DNA of 64,000 nucleotides from the NCBI RefSeq assembly GCF_036855935.1, contig NZ_JASPFK010000001.1, forward strand, positions 1,461,501 through 1,525,500, read 5' to 3'. This document shows, piece by piece, positions 1 to 9,537 of the stretch. This stretch comes from Sphingomonas sp. LR60 (GTDB lineage: Bacteria > Pseudomonadota > Alphaproteobacteria > Sphingomonadales > Sphingomonadaceae). Each line of letters begins with the position of its first letter. The first letter of the stretch is position 1. The notes beneath the pieces were generated by a model that saw only the letters and a program-made list of their open reading frames with translations, did not search any database and was not told where the DNA came from. The position numbers were made by a program, and so were the translations under genes.

Positions 1-1163
1 CGGTCTTCCTCACCTCGACCTTCGTCTTCCCCAACGCCGCGGCGGGCAAGCGCCATTTCGAGGGCGTCACCGGCAAGCGGCCCGGTGGTGCGGAGGGGCT
101 GGTCTATTCGCGCTTCAACGGCCCCAATCAGGAAATCCTCGAAGACCGGCTCGGCATCTGGGAGGGCGCGGAGGATGCGCTGACCTTCTCCAGCGGCATG
201 TCGGCGATCGCGACCTTGTTCCTGTCGCTGGTGCGACCGGGTGACACGATCGTCCACTCCGGCCCGCTCTATGCCGCGACCGAAACGCTGATCGCACGCG
301 TGCTGGGTCGCTTCGGGGTCAATTGGCTCGACTTTCCGGCGGGCGCGACCCGCGAGGAGATCGACGCGGTCATGAAGAAGGCCAACGACGCCGGTCGTGT
401 GGCGTTGATCTATCTCGAGAGCCCAGCCAACCCGACCAACGCGCTGGTCGACGTCGAGGCGGTACGCGCCAGTCGAGACGCCATCTTCGCCGATGCCGAG
501 GAACTGCCGCCGATCGCGATCGACAACACCTTCCTCGGCCCACTCTGGTCGCAGCCGCTCCAGCATGGTGCCGATGCGGTGGTCTACAGCCTCACCAAAT
601 ACGCCGGCGGCCATTCCGATCTGGTCGCGGGCGCGGTGCTGGGGGCCAAGCCGCTCATCAACACGATCCGCGCGATGCGCAACACGATCGGGACGATCTG
701 CGACCCGAATACCGCGTGGATGCTGATGCGCAGCCTCGAAACGCTGGAATTGCGGATGAGCCGCGCTGGCGAGAATGCCGCCAAGGTCTGTGCCTTCCTG
801 CGCGATCAGGAGAAGGTCGAACTTGTCGGCTATCTCGGCTTCCTCGCCGAGGCGGAGGGCCGACAGGCCGACATCTACCGCCGCCACTGCACGGGCGGGG
901 GCTCGACCTTCTCGCTCTACCTGAAGGGCGGCGAGCCCGAGGCATTCCGCTTCCTCGACGCGCTGAAGATCGCCAAGCTCGCGGTCAGCCTCGGCGGCAC
1001 CGAGACGCTCGCCAGCCACCCGGCGGGCATGACGCACCTGTCGGTCGCGGACGAGCGCAAGCAGGCGCTCGGCATCACCGACAATCTCGTCCGCATCTCG
1101 ATCGGCGTCGAGGACGCCGACGATCTGGTCGCCGACATGGAACAGGCGCTGGCGGCGATCTAG
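1..1163 (+). CDS. Cystathionine gamma-synthase family PLP-dependent enzyme (5' partial)
   Basis: The gene enters from the left edge. Reading in frame from position 3 gives VFLTSTFVFPNAAAGKRHFE and continues unbroken to the TAG at 1161-1163, so the ATG at 198 is internal. The fold-type I PLP enzyme is recognised from SSGMSAIATLF near the start, the aspartate region AIDNTFLGPLW, and SLTKYAGGHSDLVAGA, whose Lys forms the internal aldimine. The C-terminus has the family pattern VRISIGVEDADDLVADMEQAL. Members carry out gamma-replacement or gamma-elimination on homoserine or cysteine derivatives in methionine/cysteine metabolism. The exact substrate (O-succinylhomoserine, cystathionine or methionine) cannot be fixed from sequence. 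A 33-bp inverted repeat follows the stop. Confidence 0.9.
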   Translation, partial: VFLTSTFVFPNAAAGKRHFEGVTGKRPGGAEGLVYSRFNGPNQEILEDRLGIWEGAEDALTFSSGMSAIATLFLSLVRPGDTIVHSGPLYAATETLIARVLGRFGVNWLDFPAGATREEIDAVMKKANDAGRVALIYLESPANPTNALVDVEAVRASRDAIFADAEELPPIAIDNTFLGPLWSQPLQHGADAVVYSLTKYAGGHSDLVAGAVLGAKPLINTIRAMRNTIGTICDPNTAWMLMRSLETLELRMSRAGENAAKVCAFLRDQEKVELVGYLGFLAEAEGRQADIYRRHCTGGGSTFSLYLKGGEPEAFRFLDALKIAKLAVSLGGTETLASHPAGMTHLSVADERKQALGITDNLVRISIGVEDADDLVADMEQALAAI

Positions 1164-1196
1164 AGTTTGATCCACCCGGTTTGCACACTTATTCAT

Positions 1197-1303
1197 CGTC
1201 ACCCCGGCGAAGGCCGGGGCCCAGTTGGGAAGGTCGACGAAATTAGGCGCAACCTACATCATTAGCGTCCCCCAACTGGGCCCCGGCCTTCGCCGGGATG
1301 ACG
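1197..1303. repeat. Long inverted repeat (REP-like, GGCGAAGGCCGGGG family)
   Basis: Arms 1197-1229 and 1271-1303 are reverse complements over 33 bases with one mismatch, separated by a 41-base loop. Each arm also contains the short palindrome CCCGGCGAAGGCCGGGG. It lies just after the cystathionine gamma-synthase-family gene and could stabilise or terminate its transcript. Related units occur at 11398-11490 and 25985-26015. Confidence 0.8.
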
Positions 1304-1351
1304 CTTCTGCTTGGATGGATCACCCTCTAGGGTAACCGCGGCTTCATCCGT

Positions 1352-1443
1352 CATGCCGGACTCGTTCCGGCATCCACCGTTCCGCTAACGGGTAAGTGTT
1401 GATCCTGCGGAACGGTGGACCCCGGAACAAGTCCGGGGTTACG
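1352..1443. repeat. Composite palindromic repeat
   Basis: The unit has perfect 12-bp arms CCACCGTTCCGC (1374-1385) and GCGGAACGGTGG (1407-1418). Both sides are flanked by smaller CCGGA...TCCGG palindromes. It is the second of three palindromic units in the 530-base gene-free stretch 1164-1694, where I see no coding sequence. Confidence 0.7.
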
Positions 1444-1564
1444 GAATGATCGGGACAGTGTTTTCGAGTTGATTCGAGGAGCTTTCCTGCGGCCTGTCAA
1501 AAAAGCATCGTCACCGGTTCGATGCCGAAGCGATGGTGGCAAGCGACCAAAATCAAACGCCTTC

Positions 1565-1639
1565 CGTCATTGCGAGCGTAGCGAAGCAATCCAGGACGTC
1601 CTGATCCGGCGCTGAATTGCGTCGCTCCGCTCGCAAGGA
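1565..1639. repeat. REP-like repeat, CGTCATTGCGAGCG family, copy 1
   Basis: It begins CGTCATTGCGAGCGTAGCGA and ends with a degenerate reverse complement (TCGCTCCGCTCGCAAGGACA). The same unit recurs at 36363-36439 and 51274-51348, always between genes. Confidence 0.75.
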
Positions 1640-1694
1640 CAACCGAGGCTCGACCGGCATCGACTTCGCCGCGCGCCTATGACACGGCCGCGCG

Positions 1695-2858
1695 ATGGAA
1701 ACATTCGACGCGATCGTGCTGGGCGCGGGCGGGGCAGGGTTGATGGCGGCGGCGGTCGCCGGGCAGCGCGGCCGGCGCGTCGTCGTACTCGATCATGCCG
1801 AGGCGCCGGGCAAGAAGATCCTGATCTCCGGTGGCGGCCGCTGCAACTTCACCAACCTGCACACCGCGCCCGACCGCTACCTCTCCGCCAACCCGCATTT
1901 CGCCAAGTCCGCGCTCGGCCGCTACACCGCGCGCGACTTTCTCGACATGGTCGAACGCCACGGCATCGCCTGGCACGAAAAGACGCTCGGACAATTGTTC
2001 TGCGACGGCTCGGCGCGCGCGATCGTCGACATGCTGCTTGGTGAGTGCGAGCTGGGCGGCGTCACGATCCGCCTGGGGCATTCGCTCGGCGAGATCGGCC
2101 ACGCCGATGGCCGCTTCACCGTCGCGCACGGCGACCGCAGCTATACCGCCCCGGCGCTGGTGATCGCGACGGGCGGGCCGTCGATCCCCAAGATGGGCGC
2201 CACCGGCATCGCCTATGACATCGCGCGTCGCTTCGGCCTCAAGGTCGTCGAGCCGCGCCCGGCGCTGGTCCCCTTGACCTTGCCCGGCGACGAAGCGCTC
2301 TTCCGCGCCCTCTCAGGGGTCGCTACGCCGGTCGTCGCCCGCGCCGGTAAGGCCGCTTTTGCCGAAGCCGCGCTCTTTACCCATCGCGGCCTGTCCGGCC
2401 CCGCGATCCTGCAAGCGTCGAGCTACTGGCGGCACGGCGAAGCGGTCGCGATCGACTTCCGCCCCGACGCTGCCCCCGGCTGGCTGACCGGCGCCAAGCG
2501 CACGCGACCGCGGGGCACGCTCGCGCAGGTCCTCGATTTGCCGTCACGGCTCGCCGACGTGCTCGCCGAGCGGCTCGGCGTCGGCGAACTCGGCGCGACG
2601 ACCGACCGCGCGCTGGCGGAGGCCGAGCGCCGCCTGTCCGATTGGCACTTCCATCCCGATGGCACCGAAGGCTTTGCCAAGGCCGAGGTGACGGTCGGCG
2701 GCATCGCGACCGATGCTTTGTCCTCGAAGACGATGGAGGGGCGCAAGGTGCCCGGCCTGTACGCGATCGGCGAGGCGGTCGACGTCACCGGCTGGCTTGG
2801 CGGCTATAACTTCCAATGGGCATGGGCGAGCGGTTGGGCTGCCGGGCAGGCGATTTAG
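1695..2858 (+). CDS. NAD(P)/FAD-dependent oxidoreductase, HI0933/YhiN (TIGR03862-like) family
   Basis: A 387-residue flavoprotein. The N-terminal FAD-binding Rossmann motif is VLGAGGAGLMAAAVAGQRGR (about residues 8-27), followed by KKILISGGGRCNFTNLH, the signature of the HI0933/BaiN family. A second dinucleotide-type stretch, ALVIATGGPSIPKMGATG, lies mid-protein. The C-terminal EVTVGGIATDALSSKTMEG and GLYAIGEAVDVTGWLGGYNF stretches carry the usual FAD-closing motif. The physiological substrate of most members is unknown; some relatives act on bile acids. The ATG at 1695 is followed directly by the FAD motif, which supports the start. A perfect 15-bp hairpin follows the stop. Confidence 0.9.
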   Translation: METFDAIVLGAGGAGLMAAAVAGQRGRRVVVLDHAEAPGKKILISGGGRCNFTNLHTAPDRYLSANPHFAKSALGRYTARDFLDMVERHGIAWHEKTLGQLFCDGSARAIVDMLLGECELGGVTIRLGHSLGEIGHADGRFTVAHGDRSYTAPALVIATGGPSIPKMGATGIAYDIARRFGLKVVEPRPALVPLTLPGDEALFRALSGVATPVVARAGKAAFAEAALFTHRGLSGPAILQASSYWRHGEAVAIDFRPDAAPGWLTGAKRTRPRGTLAQVLDLPSRLADVLAERLGVGELGATTDRALAEAERRLSDWHFHPDGTEGFAKAEVTVGGIATDALSSKTMEGRKVPGLYAIGEAVDVTGWLGGYNFQWAWASGWAAGQAI

Positions 2859-2865
2859 CCTCTAT

Positions 2866-2905
2866 CGTCGTTGCGACCCCGGCCTGCATCGGGGTCGCAA
2901 CGACG
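2866..2905. terminator. Perfect 15-bp hairpin between convergent genes
   Basis: CGTCGTTGCGACCCC (2866-2880) pairs exactly with GGGGTCGCAACGACG (2891-2905) around a 10-base loop. It sits between the stops of the flavoprotein (+) and the MDR reductase (-), so it could serve both strands. There is no T-tract on either side. Confidence 0.65.
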
Positions 2906-2910
2906 ACCGA

Positions 2911-4038
2911 CTATCGCGTCGGGTCGATCAGATACTTCTCCCCCGTTGCCTTGCGCTCGTAGGCGCGCAGCACGTCCGGGTTCAGCGCTTCCTTCAGTCC
3001 GATGGTCGCGGTGTAGTTGCTGGCGAAGGTCGTGGTCAGCTCGTCGGCGATCCGCTGCCGCATCCGCTGCGCCGTTTCCGCCCCCGCTTTCTTCAGCCAC
3101 GGGAACAGCAGGAAGCCCGACACGCTCCACTGGAACCCGAACGCCAGCCGGTTGAGCGTCGTCGGTCCGGTATCGAGCGCACCGTAGATATACAGCTGCT
3201 TGAACGTATCCGAGCCATAGCGGCTGTACTCGCCCGCATTGCGGCTCGCGGCCTGCTCCATCGCCTGCAGGATATCGCTTCCCAGCGACCCGCCGCCGAT
3301 CGCGTCGAAGGCGATCGTCGCGCCCGTCTCGGCGCACGCATCCGCCAGCTTCGCGCGGAAATCCTCGTCCTGGCTGTTCAGGACGTAGGTCGCGCCGATC
3401 GCGCGCAGGATCTCCGCCTGCTCGGGCTTGCGAACGATGTTCACCAGCGGCACGCCATCGGCGAGGCAGATCTTCTGGAGCATCTGCCCGAGGTTCGATG
3501 CCGCGGCGGTATGGACGATCGCCTTATGCCCCTCTGCGCGCATCGCCTCGACGAACGCGAGCGAAGTCAGCGGGTTGACGAACATCGCCGCGCCGTCCGC
3601 CGCGCTGGCACCCTCGGGCAGCGGCACCACCTCGCGCAGCTTGGCGAGCCGGTATTGAGCGAACATCGCGCCGCCGATCATCCCGACCTTGCGGCCGACC
3701 AGTTCCTGCCCCTGCGCACCCGCGGCGACCACCGTTCCTGCGCCTTCGTTGCCCACCGGCAGCGACTGGCCGACCCGCGCACGCAGCCCCTTCACTCGCC
3801 CGTCCGGAACCTGGAAGCGCAACGCCGGCGCGTCAGGCGTGCCGACCTCTTCCAGCGTCGTCACATCGGCCGGTCCCAGCAACAGCCCGAGGTCGGAAGG
3901 ATTGATCGGCGCGGCCTCGACGCGCACCAGCACCTCGTCGTCGCCGGGCGTCGGATACGTGACCTCTTCTAGCCTCAGTGTCAGCGAGCCATCGGCGTCG
4001 ACCACCGATCGCAGTTCCAAACCCTTGGTGTCGCTCAA
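2911..4038 (-). CDS. Zinc-independent MDR-family oxidoreductase (quinone reductase-like)
   Basis: A 375-residue medium-chain dehydrogenase/reductase. The N-terminal GroES-like part contains the MDR core NEGAGTVVAAG and GRKVGM. The nucleotide-binding domain follows, with HTAAASNLGQMLQKICLADG in place of the classical GGVG loop. No catalytic or structural zinc cysteine cluster is visible, so NADPH-dependent reduction of a quinone or enone is likelier than alcohol oxidation; the substrate is unknown. The frame is open upstream to an ATG at 4134, but the best start is TTG at 4038, preceded five bases upstream by GAGGAGG. The longer form would overlap the divergent N-acetyltransferase gene and adds 32 residues that do not resemble the family. 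Confidence 0.85.
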   Translation of the reverse strand: MSDTKGLELRSVVDADGSLTLRLEEVTYPTPGDDEVLVRVEAAPINPSDLGLLLGPADVTTLEEVGTPDAPALRFQVPDGRVKGLRARVGQSLPVGNEGAGTVVAAGAQGQELVGRKVGMIGGAMFAQYRLAKLREVVPLPEGASAADGAAMFVNPLTSLAFVEAMRAEGHKAIVHTAAASNLGQMLQKICLADGVPLVNIVRKPEQAEILRAIGATYVLNSQDEDFRAKLADACAETGATIAFDAIGGGSLGSDILQAMEQAASRNAGEYSRYGSDTFKQLYIYGALDTGPTTLNRLAFGFQWSVSGFLLFPWLKKAGAETAQRMRQRIADELTTTFASNYTATIGLKEALNPDVLRAYERKATGEKYLIDPTR

Positions 4039-4132
4039 CTTGGCCTCCTCATTTGGTGATCCGGCATGGGCCTGACTATGGGGTCGGTCAAACCCGTTCT
4101 CAACGTCGCCCAACCGCGCTACCGCGGGCGGC

Positions 4133-4966
4133 ATGTTCGACCTCGACGCCTATCTCGCCCGTATCGACCTTCCCGCGCGCCCGACCCGCGATGCCGCCGG
4201 CCTGTCGCGCGTCCAGCATGCGCACCGTCTCGCGATCCCGTTCGAGAGCCTCGACGTGCTGCTCGGCCGCGCGATCGCGATCGACGGGGCGAGCGTCGCC
4301 GCCAAACTGGTCACCGCGCGGCGCGGCGGCTATTGCTTCGAGCACAACCGCCTGTTGCTCGACGCGCTCGCCGCGCTCGGCTTCACCGCGCGGCCGTTGC
4401 TCGCGCGGGTCTGGCTCGGCGCCACCGCGATGCCGCCGCTGACGCACACGCTGTCGCTGGTGACGATCGACGGCCAGCCGTGGATCGCCGACGCCGGCTT
4501 CGGCGGCAGCTACGCCCCGGTCATGCCGCTGGAGGATGGGGCACAGGGCGAAGCGCCCGACGGCGCGCACTTCCTGCTGGTTGGCGATGACGAACGCGCC
4601 GGGGAGGGCGGCTGGCTGCTGCTCCGTGACGGCGATCCGACCACCACCGATGGCCGGGGGACGGGGCCGGGCTGGCAGCCGCAATATAGCTTCACCACGA
4701 CCGAAGTGCATGACAGCGATCTGGCGCTGGGCAATCACTGGTCGATGAGCGCGCCGGGCAGCCGCTTCACCCGCACGGCCGTGACGAGCATCGTCCTGCC
4801 GCGCGGCTTCGCGTCGCTGATCGACCGCCAGTATCGCCGCCGCGCAGCGGAGACGATCGCCGAGGCGGAGATCACCGATCCGCGCGTCTATCGGATGCGG
4901 CTGAGCATGATGTTCGGGATCGACCTTAGCGCGAATGAGGTCGAAGAACTTGGATTGTTTGGATGA
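4133..4966 (+). CDS. nat: Arylamine N-acetyltransferase
   Basis: A 277-residue protein of the NAT family, which transfers acetyl from acetyl-CoA to aromatic amines and hydrazines through a cysteine thioester. The catalytic triad is visible: Cys68 in RRGGYCFEHN, His105 in THTLSLV and Asp120 in WIADAGFGG, spaced as in characterised bacterial NATs. The length is typical. It is transcribed divergently from the MDR reductase and no partner gene is apparent. The native substrate is unknown; a role in detoxification of aromatic compounds would suit a sphingomonad but is inference. Confidence 0.93.
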   Translation: MFDLDAYLARIDLPARPTRDAAGLSRVQHAHRLAIPFESLDVLLGRAIAIDGASVAAKLVTARRGGYCFEHNRLLLDALAALGFTARPLLARVWLGATAMPPLTHTLSLVTIDGQPWIADAGFGGSYAPVMPLEDGAQGEAPDGAHFLLVGDDERAGEGGWLLLRDGDPTTTDGRGTGPGWQPQYSFTTTEVHDSDLALGNHWSMSAPGSRFTRTAVTSIVLPRGFASLIDRQYRRRAAETIAEAEITDPRVYRMRLSMMFGIDLSANEVEELGLFG

Positions 4967-5114
4967 TGATCGCCGATCGTCCACCGCCCTACCTTCCAGG
5001 ATCTCAGCCGGGCGCGACAAGACAAAAGTGCCGAGGCGACGGCTGGCATTTGACGGAGTAATGGCTATGATCGTCACGCGCAGTCGACGGAACTGCGTAC
5101 GATAGGAGAGTTTT

Positions 5115-7030
5115 GTGACGAACGTCTGTTGTAGCCCATTGTCGCGTCGTCATTTTCTTTCCGGCGTCGCCGGCAGCGCGCTTTTGGCCGGCGTTACCGT
5201 CCCCACCCTTGCGCAGGTGAGCACCCCCGCCAAGCTCCAGCCGTTCGACATGCAGGACGTCGACCTGCTCGACAGCCCGTTCCTCCATGCGCAACGCCAG
5301 ACCGAGGCATATCTGCTCCGGCTCCAGCCCGACCGAATGCTCCACAACTTCCGCATCAATGCCGGCTTGAAGCCCAAGGCGGCGGTGTATGGCGGCTGGG
5401 AATCCGAGCCGATGTGGGCGGAGATCAACTGCCACGGCCACACGCTCGGCCATTATCTCTCCGCCTGCGCGCTGGCCTATCGCGCCACCGGCAAGCAGGA
5501 GTACCGCAAGCGCATCGTCTATATCGCCCGCGAACTGGCGGCGTGTCAGAAGGCGGCGAACAGCGGCCTCGTCTGCGCCTTCCCCAAGGGCGCGGCGCTT
5601 CTGTCGGCGCATCTGCGCGGCGAGCCGATCACCGGGGTGCCGTGGTATACGCTCCACAAGGTCTATGCCGGCCTACGTGACGCGACGCTGCTCGCGGACA
5701 GTGCGGCGGCGAAGGCGGTACTGCTGCGGCTCGCCGATTGGGGCGTGGTCGCCACCCGTCCGCTCAGCGACGCTCAGTTCGAGGAGATGCTGAAGACCGA
5801 ATATGGCGGCATGAACGAAGTCTATGCCGACCTGTTCGTGATGACGGGAAACGCTGACTATCAACGACTTGCGGAGCGTTTCTCGCAAAAGGCGATACTC
5901 GCGCCGCTGGTGAAGGCGCAGGATCAACTCGACGGCTTGCATGCCAACACCCAGATCCCGAAGATCATCGGCTTCCAGCGTGTGCATGAGGTAGGCGGCG
6001 ACGCCAGCTACCATGCCGCCGCGCAATTCTTCTGGAAGACCGTCGCCCGCACCCGCGCCTTCGCGACCGGCGGGCATGGCGACAACGAACATTTCTTCGC
6101 GATGGCCGATTTCGACAAGCACGTCTTCTCGGCAAAGGGGTCGGAGACGTGCTGCCAGCACAACATGCTCAAGCTGACGCGGCAGCTGTTCCTGCAGGAT
6201 CCGCGCGCCGATTACGCAGACTATTACGAGCGCACGCTCTACAACGGCATCCTCGCCTCGCAGGACCCCGACAGTGGGATGGCGACCTATTTCCAGGGTG
6301 CGCGCCCCGGCTACATGAAGCTGTACCACACCCCGGAGGACAGCTTCTGGTGCTGCACCGGGACCGGAATGGAAAATCACGTCAAGTACCGGGACTCGAT
6401 CTATTTCCACGACGGGCGCCAGCTTTACGTCAATCTGTTCATCCCATCGTCGTTGAAGTGGCGTGAGCAAGATGTTGTTTTAACACAAGAAACATCCTTC
6501 CCCGCGCAGTCCGGCACGCGGCTGCGGATCGCGGCGAAGCGCCCGGCCTTGCTTGCGCTCAAGCTGCGCCACCCGCGCTGGAGCCATACCGCCACGGTGC
6601 TGGTCAACGGTGTCGAGGCGGCGACTTCGGTCGAACCCGGCAGCTATGTCACGCTCGACCGGACGTGGAAGGATGGCGACAGGGTCGACTTGCGGCTGGT
6701 CATGGAGCCCGCCGCCGAGCGGGCCCTGCGGCGCCGCAGATCGTCGCCTTCACCTACGGCCCGCTGGTGCTGGCCGGCGCGCTCGGCAAGCAGGGGCTTG
6801 CGCCCGGCGCGGACATCATCGTCAACGAGCGCAAATACGGCGAATACAATGATGCGCCGGTCGCGGTGCCGGTGCTCGCGGGCGACCCCGACGCGCTGGT
6901 CAAGAGCATCCGCCCGACCGGCAATCCGCTCGAATTCACGATCGTTGCACAGGACGGGACGCCGGTCCGGCTGATCCCCTATCACCGCGTCGCGCACGAA
7001 CGCTACGCGACCTATTGGCAACTCGCCTAG
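5115..7030 (+). pseudogene. Tat-exported GH127 beta-L-arabinofuranosidase-like protein (DUF1680), frameshifted
   Basis: The GTG start at 5115 follows AGGAGAG. A twin-arginine signal, LSRRHFLSGVAGSALLAG, ends near ALAQV. The glycosidase domain keeps the GH127 active-site elements: the acid region GDNEHF, the zinc/nucleophile motif GSETCC (about residues 343-348) and the second cysteine pair FWCCTGTG (about residue 411). The first frame runs to 6974 but loses homology after LRLVMEPAAERA near 6715. The expected C-terminus (IVAFTYGPLVLAG to the end at 7030) continues in the -1 frame. One missing base in the GGGCCC tract at about 6721-6726 explains this exactly. It may be a real mutation or a sequence error. 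Family members remove beta-L-arabinofuranose from plant hydroxyproline-rich glycans. Confidence 0.85.
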
Positions 7031-7260
7031 CGCAACACCGGGGCAGGTTGGATCACCGTCGCACAGCGATCGCCTGTATGGCGCTGACGGTGGTTCGATG
7101 CGGTCCGGCCTTGCTCCGGATTGCGACGTGGTCATCCTTACCCAGCAATGACGGCAAAAGACAAACCTGCGTCATCATGTTCGGGCGCGATCGATCCCAA
7201 GATTCTGCTGTCTTCGTGCGGTGATCTTTGTCACCAGCATTCGGGTGACGGAGGGTCTGA

Positions 7261-9480
7261 ATGCACAAGTGGTTTATCGTCGCCGCGCTGGCGACGACGG
7301 GATTTTCGGCCGTGGCTGACGCGCAGGGGGCAGTTGCGCAGACGCCGCTGACACTTGAGCGGGTGTTCGCCACCCCCGATCTCGCGGGACCGCAGCCGCG
7401 CGCGCTCAAGCTGTCGCCGGACGGCACGTTGCTGACCTTCCTGCGCGCGCGCCCCGACGACAAGGACCGGCTCGACCTGTGGGCACGCGACACCAGCACC
7501 GGCGCGGAGCGGATGCTGGTAGACAGCCTCAAGGTCGGCTCTGGCGCCGAATTGTCCGAAGCCGAGAAGATGCAGCGCGAACGCGCCCGGATCGGCGCGC
7601 TCAAGGGGATCGTCGCCTATGACTGGGCCGCGGACGGTCGCAACCTGCTCGTGCCCGTTGACGGCAATCTGTATCTTGCCGGTGTCGACGGGCAGGTCCG
7701 CCGGATCACCGACGTGCCCGGCGGCGTGCTCAACGCCAACGTTTCCCCGCGCGGCGGCTTCGTCAGCTATGTCCGCGACCAGAACGTCTGGGTCCAGCCG
7801 CTCGGTGGCGGTGCGGCGCGCGCACTGACCAGCGAGGGCAAGGGCCTCGTCCACTTCGGCGAGGCGGAGTTCGTCGCGCAGGAGGAAATGCACCGCACCG
7901 ACGGTTATTGGTGGAGCCCCGACGATCGCTACGTCGCGGTCGAGCGGTTCGACGAAACGCCGGTCAAGGTCTTCACGCGCGCCGCGATCGGCGCGACCGG
8001 CACCAGCATCTACGAGCAACGCTACCCCGCCGCCGGCACGCCCAACGTGCTGGTCGACTTGTACGTGATGCGCGCCGACGGATCGGGGAAGGTGAAGGTC
8101 GATCTCGGCAGCGACCCCGACATCTATCTGGCGCGCGTCGATTGGTTGCCGGACGGCTCGGCGCTGCTCGTCCAGCGCGAGAACCGCGCGCAGACGAAGC
8201 TCGACATGCTCCGCGTCGATCCGGCGACCGGCAAGGCGACCGTGCTCTTCACCGAGTCCGCGCGTGCGAAGAGCTGGATCAATCTCTCCGACAGCTATCG
8301 CCCGATGGAGGACGGCAGCCTGTTGTGGCGCTCCGAGCGTGACGGCTTCGGACATCTCTGGCGATTGAAGGGCGGCCGCTGGACGCAACTCACCAAGGGC
8401 GATTGGGTGGTCACCGGGCTGGTCGCGGTCGATGAGCCGAAGGCGCGCGCCTATTTCCTCGGGACGAAGGACGACGTCCTCGAACAGCATCTCTACGCGC
8501 TCGACCTGAAGCGCGGCGGCATCACGCGGCTGACCGAGCGCGGCTGGAACAACAGCGTCACCGCCGACGGCAAGGCGCAACGCTTCCTCGTCACCCGCTC
8601 CAACCCCAACCAGCCGCCGCAGACCTATCTCGCCGACGCCGGCGGCAAGCGGCTGGCCTGGATCAACGAGAACCGCGTCGAGGGCGCGCATCCCTATGCC
8701 CCGTATCTCGCCAGCCATCGCCCGGTGCAGTTCGGGACGATCAAGGCCGCGGACGGCAGCACCGATCTTCACTGGCAGATGATCACGCCGGTGATGGCGC
8801 CGGGCAAGCGCTATCCGGTGTTCTTCCAGCATTATGGCGGGCCGGGGTCGCAGGGCGTGGTCCGCAACTGGAAGAACCCGCTGATCCAGCATCTGGTCAG
8901 CCGCGGCTGGATCTATTTCGAGCTGGACAATCGCGGCTCGCCCAACCGCGGCGTCGCCTTCGAAAGCGCGATCTGGCACGCGATGGGCACCGTCGAGGTC
9001 GCCGATCAGCTCAAGGGTGCGGATTACCTGAAGACGCTCGCCTTCGTCGATCCGGCGCGGATCGCCACTTATGGCTGGTCCTACGGCGGCTATATGTCGC
9101 TCAAGATGGCCGAGGCCGATCAGGACGTCTATGCCGCTGCGATCTCGGGCGCGCCGGTCAGCGACTGGCACCTGTATGACACGCATTATACCGAGCGGTA
9201 CATGGGCGATCCGCGTGTCGACGGCGTCGCCTATGACGCGTCGCGTGCGGTGATCGATCCGAAGAAGATCACCACGCCGCTGCTGCTGATGCACGGCATG
9301 GCCGACGACAACGTCTTCCTCGACAATTCCACCAAGGTGGCGGCGGACCTGCAGGCCGCCGACATGCCGTTCGAGATGATGCTCTATCCCGGCAAGACGC
9401 ATTCGGCGGTGCGCGACATCCACGTCTGGACGACGATCGAGCGCTTCCTCGACCGGCACATCGGCGACAAGCCGGAATGA
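7261..9480 (+). CDS. Secreted S9 family peptidase, dipeptidyl peptidase IV-like
   Basis: A 739-residue protein with an N-terminal signal peptide (hydrophobic core FIVAALATTGFSAV, cleavage near ADAQG). A DPP-IV beta-propeller domain (about residues 80-480) contains the HRTDGYWWSPDDRYVAVERF segment typical of the DPP-IV N-terminal family. A prolyl-oligopeptidase-type alpha/beta-hydrolase domain follows. The catalytic triad is Ser607 in GWSYGGYMS, Asp682/683 in HGMADDNVF and His714 in GKTHSAV. It would release X-Pro or X-Ala dipeptides in the periplasm. The ATG at 7261 has GGAGGG just upstream. It follows the GH127 gene by about 230 bases, so a separate promoter is likely. A hairpin follows the stop. 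Confidence 0.93.
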   Translation: MHKWFIVAALATTGFSAVADAQGAVAQTPLTLERVFATPDLAGPQPRALKLSPDGTLLTFLRARPDDKDRLDLWARDTSTGAERMLVDSLKVGSGAELSEAEKMQRERARIGALKGIVAYDWAADGRNLLVPVDGNLYLAGVDGQVRRITDVPGGVLNANVSPRGGFVSYVRDQNVWVQPLGGGAARALTSEGKGLVHFGEAEFVAQEEMHRTDGYWWSPDDRYVAVERFDETPVKVFTRAAIGATGTSIYEQRYPAAGTPNVLVDLYVMRADGSGKVKVDLGSDPDIYLARVDWLPDGSALLVQRENRAQTKLDMLRVDPATGKATVLFTESARAKSWINLSDSYRPMEDGSLLWRSERDGFGHLWRLKGGRWTQLTKGDWVVTGLVAVDEPKARAYFLGTKDDVLEQHLYALDLKRGGITRLTERGWNNSVTADGKAQRFLVTRSNPNQPPQTYLADAGGKRLAWINENRVEGAHPYAPYLASHRPVQFGTIKAADGSTDLHWQMITPVMAPGKRYPVFFQHYGGPGSQGVVRNWKNPLIQHLVSRGWIYFELDNRGSPNRGVAFESAIWHAMGTVEVADQLKGADYLKTLAFVDPARIATYGWSYGGYMSLKMAEADQDVYAAAISGAPVSDWHLYDTHYTERYMGDPRVDGVAYDASRAVIDPKKITTPLLLMHGMADDNVFLDNSTKVAADLQAADMPFEMMLYPGKTHSAVRDIHVWTTIERFLDRHIGDKPE

Positions 9481-9488
9481 CCCGATCG

Positions 9489-9516
9489 CGACGACGGTGT
9501 CATTTCGCCGTCGTCG
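9489..9516 (+). terminator. GC-rich hairpin after the DPP-IV gene
   Basis: CGACGACGG (9489-9497) pairs with CCGTCGTCG (9508-9516). There is no clear T-tract, and mgtC follows within about 20 bases, so it could be an attenuator rather than a full terminator. Confidence 0.4.
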
Positions 9517-9537
9517 TCGTTGGCTAACGCCCCCGCG

